Source of the DNA: Methanobacteriota archaeon
GTDB taxonomy: Archaea; Halobacteriota; Methanomicrobia; Methanomicrobiales; Methanospirillaceae
DNA length: 64,000 nt
Direction: 5' to 3'
Assembly (NCBI GenBank): GCA_029547605.1
Contig: JAKPPB010000063.1
Coordinates: 1-64,000, forward strand
The translations under genes were made by a program, and so were the position numbers. The notes beneath the pieces are model-generated. The model ran no database searches. It was not told the DNA's origin and worked only from the letters and a program-made list of their open reading frames with translations. Each line of letters opens with the position of its first letter. Within the stretch, counting starts at the first letter, position 1. Below, in pieces: positions 1-8,322 of the stretch.

Positions 1-2
1 TC

Positions 3-356
3 GTTCCGTTGATCTTCTCTAAAAAGAACTTCTCAATATCGAAATTGATGAAGAAATGCATTTATCCCCTCTGGATCTTTGGCAGGTCTGATACCAGGGA
101 TCTTATGAAACGGTTTTCATCTCTGGCCAGACGATTGTTCATGCATCTCCGTGATGAGACACCGTTCCTGGAGAAGAGATCTCTCATCGAGGATGTCTTC
201 AAAACAGCGAAAAATGCATTCGGTTTAAGAAAAATCCACAAGTATACAACGAAATCCGTGAAAAAGACGGTTTGTTTGAATGTACTTTTACTCGGGCTCG
301 TGATTTCTTTGGGCTTTGACAAAAAGATCGATTTACAGAGGCTCGCTGAATTGTGA
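3..356 (+). mobile_element. C-terminal part of a DDE transposase, cut by the window edge
   Basis: The frame is open to the left edge of the window, so only the C-terminal part (about 117 codons) is visible. The motifs ERRSLIE-like 'EKRSLIEDVFKTAKNAFGL' and 'RKIHKYTTKSVKKTVCLNVL' resemble the glutamate-containing C-terminal region of IS4/IS5-type DDE transposases of methanogens. Whether the element is intact or a remnant cannot be judged, since its 5' part lies outside. No inverted repeat was confirmed downstream. It sits next to the AT-rich glycosyltransferase genes, which suits acquisition of that island by transfer. The family assignment is from memory of related sequences. Confidence 0.55.
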
Positions 357-541
357 ATTGGTAAGGGGGCTATACAGCTTATTAGGGACATTACCGATTA
401 AACGCTATAAAGGATAAAAATACACATTGTCCTAAATAAAAAGATTAATGGAAAATACGGTATGTGAATTGAGTGAGATCTCTTTAAATTATTGCATCAG
501 TTTTAATAAGGGGAAATTAACAAGAAAATTTCAAGATTATT

Positions 542-2335
542 ATGATCGACAGTTTCAGGTCGGCCTTTGAATCATTGTCTCAAAAAAAACAATGGTCGAT
601 AAATAATAAACAATATTCTTATTTTATTAATCATTGTGAACGAAAAAATATTGATAATTTTGAATTACAAGGATCATCTCAATCCTTTTTATATCGTCCA
701 AGAATTGGAATGAATCTTTTCATCAGAAACGGCACAAAATACAAATTTCTTCATGGAACAATAGAATCTGTCCTAAATCAATCGTATGAAAACTGGGAGC
801 TATACATTGCAGTTCATGAATCAGCTCTCAAGCACGCAAATCGAACATTAAAAAAGTTCGAGAAAGAATTTAATCGCATAAAAATAGTCACCGTTTCTGA
901 CGATAAGGTCAATGCTGAAATTTATAATCAAGCCTTGGAAATTTCAACTGGTGATTATGTTGGCTTCATCAAACCGGATGATTTGCTTGCGCCATTCACA
1001 TTATCTGAAGTCGTGAAGGTCTTGAATAAACACCGTGATTTACACCTTGTTTATTCGGATGAGGATATAATCGATAAAAATGGAAACAGAAGTGATCCTT
1101 TTTTTAAACCAGATTGGTCTCCTGATCATTTTTTATCGCAGGATTTTATTAGTCGGTTTTATATTATACGAAAGTCATTTGCTTTGTCTGTTGGGGGCTT
1201 TTGTGCGGGATTTGAGGGTTCAGAACATTATGACTTCCTGTTACGCTGCACAGAAAAACTGGTTCCAGAATTAATTGCACATATTCCAAAAGTGCTTTAT
1301 CATCAAAGGAATGCTGGTTTTTTCAAAAGTCTTATATCACTTAACCTAAACGAGAACTTATATGTAGAGCTTTCTGCTAAGAAAGCATTGGAAGAGGCAC
1401 TTGTCCGTAGGAATTTGAATGGGGAAGTTTTTATTGGGGTATTCCCTGGAACTTACAGAATACGGTATGCAATTAAAGGTATTCCGAAAATATCTATTAT
1501 TATCCCCAGTAAAGATAATGTGAACCTTTTAAGAAGGTGCATTGAGTCTATTATAAAGAAAACGGACTATAATAATTATGAAATAGTAATCGTTGATAAC
1601 CAAAGCATTGAGAATGTTACATTTGCTTATTATGAATCACTGAAACAATATCCTCAAATAAGAATTCTCCATTGCGATACCCCATTCAATTTTTCAAAGA
1701 TAAATAATTATGCGGTTTCACAGATCGATTCTCCCTTTTTGGTGTTTTTAAATAATGATACAGAAGTAATCACAAGCGAGTGGCTTTCTGCCATGTTGGA
1801 ACATGCCCAGAGAACTTCTGTCGGAGCAGTTGGTGCCAAATTATTATATCCAAATAATCGTATGCAGCATGCAGGGATTATTCTGGGAATGAAGGGATAT
1901 TCGCACCAAAGTGGCTCTGCAGGGCACGCTCACAAACATTTACCCGATAAAGAAGTAGGTTATTATTCAAATCCTCATATTATTCGAAATTATAGTGCGG
2001 TTACTGCAGCATGCCTTATGGTCCGAAGGGAGGTTTTTCAGGAAATTAACGGTTTTAACGAAGAGTTTGCAGTTGCATTCAATGATGTCGATCTATGCCT
2101 GAAAATGAGAGAGAAGGGATATTTTATTGTATATACCCCTTATGCTAAGCTATATCATCATGAGTCCTACAGCAGAGGTTTCGAGAATACCCAAGAAAAA
2201 ATGGAACGTTTCAATAAAGAAAAAAATCTTCTGAGACAATATTGGGGAGAAGTAATCGATCGAGGGGATCCTTTTTACAATATTAATTTAGCCCTTATTG
2301 GCGATTTTTCCCATAGAATCCGTGAATTTGAGTAA
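542..2335 (+). CDS. Tandem-domain family 2 glycosyltransferase
   Basis: 597 aa with two GT2-like halves. The second half (about residues 316-570) is canonical: 'ISIIIPSKDN', the metal-binding-type 'FLNNDTEVI' near residue 403, 'GAKLLYPNNRMQHAG' and 'FNDVDLCLKMREKG'. The first half (about 50-300) keeps 'YSDEDIID' and 'KPDWSPDHFL', but the usual 'ISIVMPVYN' opening is replaced by 'IGMNLFIRNG' and the DHDD motif by 'IKPDD', so that domain may be catalytically impaired. The protein is predicted to add sugars to a surface glycan in the cytoplasm. It is a diverged relative of the minus-strand gene at 3609-5450. The gene is AT-rich compared with the rest of the window and is preceded by a TATA-like 'TTTAAATTAT' near 485. 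The sugar specificity is unknown. Confidence 0.85.
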   Translation: MIDSFRSAFESLSQKKQWSINNKQYSYFINHCERKNIDNFELQGSSQSFLYRPRIGMNLFIRNGTKYKFLHGTIESVLNQSYENWELYIAVHESALKHANRTLKKFEKEFNRIKIVTVSDDKVNAEIYNQALEISTGDYVGFIKPDDLLAPFTLSEVVKVLNKHRDLHLVYSDEDIIDKNGNRSDPFFKPDWSPDHFLSQDFISRFYIIRKSFALSVGGFCAGFEGSEHYDFLLRCTEKLVPELIAHIPKVLYHQRNAGFFKSLISLNLNENLYVELSAKKALEEALVRRNLNGEVFIGVFPGTYRIRYAIKGIPKISIIIPSKDNVNLLRRCIESIIKKTDYNNYEIVIVDNQSIENVTFAYYESLKQYPQIRILHCDTPFNFSKINNYAVSQIDSPFLVFLNNDTEVITSEWLSAMLEHAQRTSVGAVGAKLLYPNNRMQHAGIILGMKGYSHQSGSAGHAHKHLPDKEVGYYSNPHIIRNYSAVTAACLMVRREVFQEINGFNEEFAVAFNDVDLCLKMREKGYFIVYTPYAKLYHHESYSRGFENTQEKMERFNKEKNLLRQYWGEVIDRGDPFYNINLALIGDFSHRIREFE

Positions 2336-2377
2336 TTTTTTTCATCCACAAGGTCTTAATTCGAGATTAGAGTCCCA

Positions 2378-3619
2378 TCATTCACTGAAACATCCTTTCG
2401 ACATGTAATCAAATATCTTCTCAATCTCTTCATTCCATCCCGAGAGTTCTGCAACTGTCCTGTAACCATTTTGTATCAACATCTCACGTGTGTCGATATC
2501 AGCAAGACATGTGTGCAATATATCAGCAATACAGCTTGCACTTGCTCGTGAAAGCAAACAATTCACCCCATCTCGGAGAAGCCATGTAGTTGCAGGGTTG
2601 TAGTTGGTGACAACAGGACATCCACATGCCATGAATTCAAGTGGCAGGTAGGAAGGATGTCGTGTAAACATCATCACAAGTCCTGCATCGCATTGCCGGT
2701 AGAGATTAGCGGTTTCTGCGTAGGTAAGAAGACCAAGATTCTCAACTATTCCATCCAACCCAAAATCTTTTGGAGACCATGTTGCACCACCGGTAACAAT
2801 TCTCACTTGATCTCCCATTTTTTGCTTCAACTTTTCAAGTGCTGAAATACCAAGCTCGAACCCGTTTCTTGGATGGTCAGGGCGGGCATAGAAAAAGACA
2901 GTTTTTTTGTCGTCGTTTTTCCTGCTTAATGGAGGGTAAAAAATTGTGCGATCAATTGAAGGGGTGAAGGATATTGAACACCCTCCGTAATAGGAATCAT
3001 AGATCTTTTTCAGTGAAATTGTATTGGTAATGCCGAAAAAGCCAAAACGGTACGTTTCTTCAATCAATGCGCTGATTGAGCCGGCAGGATAAAAAAGAGG
3101 TTCATAGTCCTGTATAAAATAGAATTTTCTTTTCACCTTATTGAATTTCAAAGAAAAAAACGCGGTTTTCCATTGCGAGCAGATGCTCACATCTCCGCTC
3201 GGCAATTTCTCAAGATCTCTCTGCCGTTTCAGGAAAAAAATCTCTTCATTTTTCAGAATTGGAAATGCAATAGAGATTGAATTGCGAATGGCAGCTTCAG
3301 AGTAATTGCCGGTTACTGCAAAGCAATTTTCAACACCATGACTCTCCTTGAAAAAATCTGCAAACCTCAGGATAGTGTGAATTCCTCCCCAGTATGGGTT
3401 GTTGATACCAGGGATAAACCAGATGATACGCTTAATCTCGAGCGGATCGGCATGGATACGATGAAGTTCCATGGATTGTTCAACGTCGTGTAAGTCGAAA
3501 TCGAATTGGCTGATAATATTGTTCGTTTCGAGAATATCCCGATTATCCAACACTTCGCTGAATCCAAATTTATTTAATGCTCTTACAGAAAGATTCAAAA
3601 ATGCTTTTTTATGATTCAT
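2378..3619 (-). CDS. WsaF-like GT4 glycosyltransferase (rhamnosyltransferase family)
   Basis: 413 aa. The opening 'IIWFIPGINNPYWGGIHTI' near residue 63 and the C-terminal nucleotide-sugar-binding pattern 'LPLEFMACGCPVVTN' are those of GT4 enzymes of the WsaF type, which make rhamnan S-layer glycans in Geobacillus. Rhamnose as substrate is only inferred from the family. The start ATG overlaps the 3' end of the upstream tandem GT2 gene by 11 bp, so the two are probably translated from one mRNA. It is convergent with the plus-strand glycosyltransferase, leaving about 40 bp between the stops. Base composition is AT-rich, like its neighbours. Confidence 0.8.
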   Translation of the reverse strand: MNHKKAFLNLSVRALNKFGFSEVLDNRDILETNNIISQFDFDLHDVEQSMELHRIHADPLEIKRIIWFIPGINNPYWGGIHTILRFADFFKESHGVENCFAVTGNYSEAAIRNSISIAFPILKNEEIFFLKRQRDLEKLPSGDVSICSQWKTAFFSLKFNKVKRKFYFIQDYEPLFYPAGSISALIEETYRFGFFGITNTISLKKIYDSYYGGCSISFTPSIDRTIFYPPLSRKNDDKKTVFFYARPDHPRNGFELGISALEKLKQKMGDQVRIVTGGATWSPKDFGLDGIVENLGLLTYAETANLYRQCDAGLVMMFTRHPSYLPLEFMACGCPVVTNYNPATTWLLRDGVNCLLSRASASCIADILHTCLADIDTREMLIQNGYRTVAELSGWNEEIEKIFDYMSKGCFSE

Positions 3620-5450
3620 TCTTCAATACACCCTTAATATATTCAATTGGGAGTTTTTCACCAGGTTTTCGAAGGTTTGGCGTGCAGTCCCATAAAGATA
3701 AATTCGGATTGAAAAAAGGATCTCCCTTCTCAACGATTGGGGAATAATAACGCATTGAGAGCAAATAATCTTCTTGTGGAATTTTACATCCCCTGCTTGC
3801 TGACTCTAAGTGTTCCAATACCGCAAAAGGAGTATACAATATTCTATATCCCTTTTTCCGGACTCTCAAACAGAACTCGACATCGCTTCCACAGAGAATA
3901 AAATCCTCATCAAAACCCCCAATCTCATCAAAAATAGCACGTCTGACCATCATGCAGGCACCTGTGACAGCTGAATAGTTACGGTACCAATCTGTAGACC
4001 CAAACAATCCCATAGTATGGTCCGCACAAGCCTGAAAAGGATGACCGGCAAATCCTGTTAATCCCAATACGACACCTGCATGCTGAATGGTGTTATTGGG
4101 GTAAAGGAGCTTTGCTCCGACCACGCCAATACCATCTTTGATGGCCCAGGCGACCATCTCAGAAAGCCAATCAGGTGAAATGACTCTGATATCATCGTTG
4201 AGAAATAAAATGATCTCCCCTTTCGCATACTGGCTGCCAGTATTATTGACGGCGGAATAATTGAATGGTTTTTTATAGCGAATCATATTGAAATTTTGAA
4301 GATTTGATATTTTTTCAATGAAGGCTGGATCAATTGCTGGATCGATCCCAGTGTCGATTACGATGATCTCATAATTCGAATAACTTGTGAGCGAGAAGAA
4401 CGAATCAAGACAAATTTTTAATAACGATACATTTTTTGAAGGAATAATAATTGAAACCAACTTGTCGGTCGTGATCTCCCATTGGATATTTCCCCATCCC
4501 TGGGGGAGCAATCTCACATCCCCTTTTTGGTTACACCGTTCCAAATGCTTCTGGATTGCTTTTCGCTGCGCAGTAATGATATAAGGTTTGGCGTCATGTC
4601 CTCTCGTTGCACATGAGGCCTTGATACTGCGCCAATGATACAGGATTTTCGGGATATGAGAGATTTTATCGGTCTTTTCAGTAATTCTAAAAAAGAGATC
4701 CCAATCCTGTGCACCATCCATTTCTGAATCGAAAAATCCTATTGTATTGAGTATCGACCTTCGAATTACACATAAATGTGAAAGATAATTCACAGAAAGA
4801 AGCATTTCGGGAGACCAGTCCGGTTTGAATAGTGGGTCAAATCGGTACGTGCCATCTTCCGAGAGGAGATCTCTATCTGAATAGAGTAAATCCAGGGTAT
4901 CATTTTTATTCAATGCTTTTACAATTTCATACAATGCAAAAGGGGCAAGGGTATCATCGTGATCTAAAAAGAGGATAAAATCGCCGGTTGCCATTGAGAT
5001 CGCGATATTTGAATTTCCAGAAATACCCTGATTATTGTGGAGGTATCTCACCTTAAATCTCGGGTCGCTTCCTGAAAACCGATGTAAAATACATTTTAAT
5101 TCGGGATTATCTGAATTCCCATCAACAATACAGAATTCCCAATTCTCATAGGTCTGATCCAGAACCGATTGAATTGTGCTGGTAAGGATACTGGGATCGG
5201 GATTGAACACCGGGGTGATAATGCTGATGCAAGGAGAATAGAAAAAATTTTTTGATAGCTCTCTCTGTTGAAGAAGTTCTTCATAAGAAGGTTCATTTTC
5301 TGTAATCCATTCCGGGTATATACTCTCTCTCCATTGCAAGGAATGCACGTACCTTCTTCCCTTCAGCCATGCAGACCTCCATCCTTCGTCTCTTACTGTC
5401 CGCAAGCCTGACAGAAGGAGATGATAAGCATTGCACATTCTTGTCAGCAT
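3609..5450 (-). CDS. Tandem-domain family 2 glycosyltransferase
   Basis: 613 aa with two complete GT2 domains. The first (about 75-310) has 'ISIITPVFNPDP', 'FLDHDDTLAPFAL' and 'LYSDRDLL'; the second (about 330-580) has 'VSIIIPSKN', 'FLNDDIRVI' and 'GAKLLYPNNTIQHAG'. This is the architecture of polymerising or sequential glycosyltransferases of surface polysaccharide clusters. The ATG shares its A with the TAA of the ABC ATPase gene upstream (TAATG), which implies translational coupling. The C-terminal half is clearly related to the plus-strand gene at 542-2335. It likely acts on a lipid-linked glycan before export by the adjacent ABC transporter. The substrate is unknown. Confidence 0.87.
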   Translation of the reverse strand: MLTRMCNAYHLLLSGLRTVRDEGWRSAWLKGRRYVHSLQWRESIYPEWITENEPSYEELLQQRELSKNFFYSPCISIITPVFNPDPSILTSTIQSVLDQTYENWEFCIVDGNSDNPELKCILHRFSGSDPRFKVRYLHNNQGISGNSNIAISMATGDFILFLDHDDTLAPFALYEIVKALNKNDTLDLLYSDRDLLSEDGTYRFDPLFKPDWSPEMLLSVNYLSHLCVIRRSILNTIGFFDSEMDGAQDWDLFFRITEKTDKISHIPKILYHWRSIKASCATRGHDAKPYIITAQRKAIQKHLERCNQKGDVRLLPQGWGNIQWEITTDKLVSIIIPSKNVSLLKICLDSFFSLTSYSNYEIIVIDTGIDPAIDPAFIEKISNLQNFNMIRYKKPFNYSAVNNTGSQYAKGEIILFLNDDIRVISPDWLSEMVAWAIKDGIGVVGAKLLYPNNTIQHAGVVLGLTGFAGHPFQACADHTMGLFGSTDWYRNYSAVTGACMMVRRAIFDEIGGFDEDFILCGSDVEFCLRVRKKGYRILYTPFAVLEHLESASRGCKIPQEDYLLSMRYYSPIVEKGDPFFNPNLSLWDCTPNLRKPGEKLPIEYIKGVLKNES

Positions 5451-6244
5451 TATGGCATCATATTTCCGGGTGATAAAATATTTTTATAATCCTTTACTAC
5501 TCTTTCTGCACTGCCTGAAGACTTAACTAATCCATCCTTTATTAAAACACACCGCTCGCACAATCTCTGCACCATTCCAAGATCATGCGAAACGAGAAGA
5601 ATTGTTTTTCCTCCACGCCGGATCTCATCAATCTTCTGGCTGCACTTCCTCTGGAATGACTCATCACCGACTGCAAGCACTTCATCGACGAGGAGAATGT
5701 CCGGGTTGGTCTGGATTGCGGTAGAAAACGCAAGGCGGACCGCCATCCCGGAAGAAAAATTCTTCAGTTTCATATTCTCAAAGCGTTTCAATTCTGCAAA
5801 ATCGAGGATCTCCTCATATTTCGATGCGATCGCCTTTTTCGTCAGACCCATTATGGCGCCATAAAGATAGATGTTCTCTTCCGCGGTGAGATCGGGATGG
5901 AACCCGACGCCGAGTTCGAGGAAAGGAGCGATCTTTCCGTTCATCTGAACAGTGCCTTTGTCCGGATACAGGACTCCTGCGAGGATCTTGAGCAGAGTGC
6001 TCTTGCCGCTCCCATTCGGGCCAATCACGCCAAATGTCTCCCCGTGTTTTACGGTAAAACTCACGTCTTTCAGCGCATCGAAAATCTCGTATGAATAGCT
6101 CCCTGCGATCAGTCCTGCGAGGTGCTGGTATACCGTGATCTTTCTCTCATGAGGGATACGGAACTGCTTCGAGAGGTTTTTCACCACAATGGCATCGTTA
6201 TTATCAGGATTCTTATTCTTCCCCGAATACTGATTTCCGGTCAT
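5450..6244 (-). CDS. Polysaccharide ABC exporter, ATP-binding subunit (Wzt/TagH type)
   Basis: 264 aa. Walker A is 'GPNGSGKST', the signature is 'NFSSGM' and Walker B with the following loop is 'ILLVDEVLAVGD'. This last motif, and 'PFLELGVGFHPDLTAEENI', are characteristic of O-antigen/teichoic-acid exporter ATPases. The protein ends soon after the nucleotide-binding domain, so it lacks the C-terminal carbohydrate-recognition domain of long Wzt proteins (usually above 400 aa). It directly follows the permease gene (TGA immediately followed by ATG) and is coupled to the next glycosyltransferase by TAATG. Its role is to energise export of the glycan made by the surrounding enzymes. Confidence 0.92.
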   Translation of the reverse strand: MTGNQYSGKNKNPDNNDAIVVKNLSKQFRIPHERKITVYQHLAGLIAGSYSYEIFDALKDVSFTVKHGETFGVIGPNGSGKSTLLKILAGVLYPDKGTVQMNGKIAPFLELGVGFHPDLTAEENIYLYGAIMGLTKKAIASKYEEILDFAELKRFENMKLKNFSSGMAVRLAFSTAIQTNPDILLVDEVLAVGDESFQRKCSQKIDEIRRGGKTILLVSHDLGMVQRLCERCVLIKDGLVKSSGSAERVVKDYKNILSPGNMMP

Positions 6245-7006
6245 TCAGATAACCTCTGCAAACCGCCGTTCGAAACGTTTGAACACCAATTTTCCTATTA
6301 TCATCAGCATAGCCGCCGAGACCACAAGGTAGACCATGCTCCGCAACCCTGGCGGAACGCCGTAGATGAGGAAATTGCGATAGGTCTCTATCAGGATGGT
6401 GACGGGGTTCAGGACATAATAGGGAAGGAACTTCGGGGGGACAATCGTAATTGGATAACAGATCGGCGCGAGGAAGAACCCGAGCTGGATCACTACCTCC
6501 CAGATCTGGTTCAGGTCCCTGTAATATACATACAATGCCGCGAGTACAAGGGAGAGGCCGTAGACAATGAAGAAGAAAATTGCGTGGGCGATTGGGAAAA
6601 AGAGGATGTAAGGGGTGATATTTGCACCGAAGACGAAGAGGAGCGGGATGAGGACGCAGAATTCGAGGATTGAGCTGATGAAGGAAGAAAGTGTGGATGA
6701 AAGCACCAGGATATGACGGGGTATGTATATCTTGGTGACAAGGCTTGGCTTTGCGACGATCGACAACATCGCAGTAGAAGTCCCATTTGCCAGGAACCGC
6801 CACGCGATAATTCCGACAAGGATGTAAAGGGCGAAGTGTTCCTGGTTAAAGCGAAAGACATTGGCGAATACGAAGTAAAGGACGAGCATCATCAGGAGGG
6901 GGTTTAAGAGTGACCATGCAAACCCGAGGACCGAGCTCTGGTACTTTATCTTGAGATCGGTGATAGTCAGGTTCCAGATGAGGTCACGATACTGCATCAG
7001 CCACAT
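6245..7006 (-). CDS. Polysaccharide ABC exporter, permease subunit (ABC-2/Wzm type)
   Basis: 253 aa from the ATG at 7006. The ORF track begins further upstream at 7126, but that start lies inside the preceding glycosyltransferase. The 7006 start gives the family's normal N-terminus 'MWLMQYRDLIWNLTITDLK' and lies one base after the upstream TAA, with GGACGAGG as a ribosome binding site. Six hydrophobic segments are visible, together with the amphipathic 'DLKIKYQSSVLGFAWSLLNP' and the late 'YYRDLNQIW' typical of ABC-2 polysaccharide permeases. It should form the membrane channel with the ATPase encoded directly downstream. Confidence 0.92.
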   Translation of the reverse strand: MWLMQYRDLIWNLTITDLKIKYQSSVLGFAWSLLNPLLMMLVLYFVFANVFRFNQEHFALYILVGIIAWRFLANGTSTAMLSIVAKPSLVTKIYIPRHILVLSSTLSSFISSILEFCVLIPLLFVFGANITPYILFFPIAHAIFFFIVYGLSLVLAALYVYYRDLNQIWEVVIQLGFFLAPICYPITIVPPKFLPYYVLNPVTILIETYRNFLIYGVPPGLRSMVYLVVSAAMLMIIGKLVFKRFERRFAEVI

Positions 7007-7007
7007 G

Positions 7008-7967
7008 TTATCCTCGTCCCGGGGAATACCAGGTATGGACCCACGAAGAGACCTCATGATCTGGTACTTTGTGAACAATAGTTTTTCTTTTTTGGAGTGA
7101 TAAATTGAGCCCAGAAAACGCATCAATTTTTGACCGGAGAATCACCCGCAGTTGGCCCTTCAGGGCATAGTACGCTATCACTCCGATATTCCTCCCAATA
7201 ATCCATGGCAGGGACGAGAGGAGGATTGAGGCCGGGAAGTTCTTGACCGCTATCCAGATGATGTTCCTGTTGCCGAAATACACGGCAGTGTCAGACCCAA
7301 CCCCTGCGGTTCCTCCATGGTGATGGTAGGCGACCGCTCCCGGTACATACATGCATTTCCACCCGGCAAGAAGTGCACGGAATGCGAGGTCAACGTCCTC
7401 CATGTACATGAAGAAGTCTTCGTCAAAGAGCCCAATCTCGTCAAGCATTGCCCGCCGGTAGAGTGCTGCACCCGCGCAGGCCCCAAAGACCTCTTCGGGG
7501 TGGTCATACTGGCCATGATCAGGCTCGTGTATCCCCCGGTCCCATGCAGCACCGCTCCGCGAGATGCAGATTCCCACTGAGTTGATCCGGCCGTCAGGAT
7601 AGAGCATCTTTGACGCGCAGATGCCAGCTTTCTCCTCACGTTTCATCGCAAGGACGATCTTTTCCAGAAAGCCCGGATCGAGCCGGGTGTCGTTGTTCAG
7701 GGTCAGGATGAATTGACCGCGTGAAGCCCTGATCCCTTCGTTTGTGCCGTGTGCAAACCCAAGGTTTGTGCTCTCCCGGATCAGGGCCACCTCGGGATAT
7801 AGCTTCTCGACGATCTCGATGCTCCTGTCAGAGGAGTGGTTGTCGACAAGATAGACCTCGAAATCGGTAAAGGATTGCGCACGGAGAGAGTCCAGGCAGG
7901 TCTTGAGAAAACGCTCACCATTATAGTTGACAATAATCACGCTGACTTCTGGACCCGCGCCTGTCAT
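7008..7967 (-). CDS. Family 2 glycosyltransferase (rhamnosyltransferase-like)
   Basis: 319 aa. A single GT2 domain covers about residues 7-235: 'VSVIIVNYNGERFL', 'LTLNNDTRLDPGFLE' and 'DEDFFMYMEDVDLAFRALL'. This is the WbbL-like arrangement used by rhamnosyltransferases of surface glycan pathways; the donor sugar is not certain. The C-terminal 80 residues hold a hydrophobic stretch around 'ILLSSLPWIIGRNIGVIAYY' that may anchor it to the membrane. It is closely similar along its length to the next gene upstream (8319-9281), which points to a tandem duplication. It is followed one base later by the permease gene. Confidence 0.88.
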   Translation of the reverse strand: MTGAGPEVSVIIVNYNGERFLKTCLDSLRAQSFTDFEVYLVDNHSSDRSIEIVEKLYPEVALIRESTNLGFAHGTNEGIRASRGQFILTLNNDTRLDPGFLEKIVLAMKREEKAGICASKMLYPDGRINSVGICISRSGAAWDRGIHEPDHGQYDHPEEVFGACAGAALYRRAMLDEIGLFDEDFFMYMEDVDLAFRALLAGWKCMYVPGAVAYHHHGGTAGVGSDTAVYFGNRNIIWIAVKNFPASILLSSLPWIIGRNIGVIAYYALKGQLRVILRSKIDAFSGLNLSLQKRKTIVHKVPDHEVSSWVHTWYSPGRG

Positions 7968-7988
7968 GGAAAATCCCGGGTATTCTCC

Positions 7989-8322
7989 TTATCTCGCAAA
8001 AATCGGATTGTCCTCAATCGTGTAATCATTCTCCCTCCAGGCATTCCAGGAACCTCCTGGCAAATAGAGAACCGTATTTGCCCCTGTGGGCGAAATGGTG
8101 TGAGAAGCCTTCAAAGAGATCGTTTCGAACTCTGTTCGGGTGTTCCGGGAAATGCCATTGTTCCTCTCTGATGTGGAAGGCGAGTACCGGATGAAAGTTC
8201 ACTCCTCTCGTACATTTCCTCCAGGATAGGGGGGAAATCCAGGTCTTGGTGAAAAACGATCTTTCATATAATCCAGGAGAGGGATGACAGGGACAGGGAT
8301 CGACAATTCTCGCGTCCCTCAT
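7989..8322 (-). pseudogene. Unexplained segment between duplicated GT2 genes: small ORF or decayed gene
   Basis: About 330 bp with no recognisable gene. Two readings compete. An ATG overlaps the TGA of the upstream glycosyltransferase (ATGA) and opens a 98-aa ORF ending at 8026, rich in His, Phe and Arg, with no family I recognise. The other frame, continuous with the upstream gene, contains a plausible protein tail, 'TGANTVLYLPGGSWNAW' to '...EDNPIFAR' with TAA at 7989, but is broken by an in-frame TGA in the middle. The second reading suggests a decayed gene once sitting between the two copies. Neither is proven. Confidence 0.3.

Noticed and set aside
8319-8322. Selenocysteine or pyrrolysine readthrough in the segment after the GT2 stop
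   Set aside because: The codons are TGA, no SECIS-like structure is evident, and the downstream sequence does not extend the paralogue's C-terminus.
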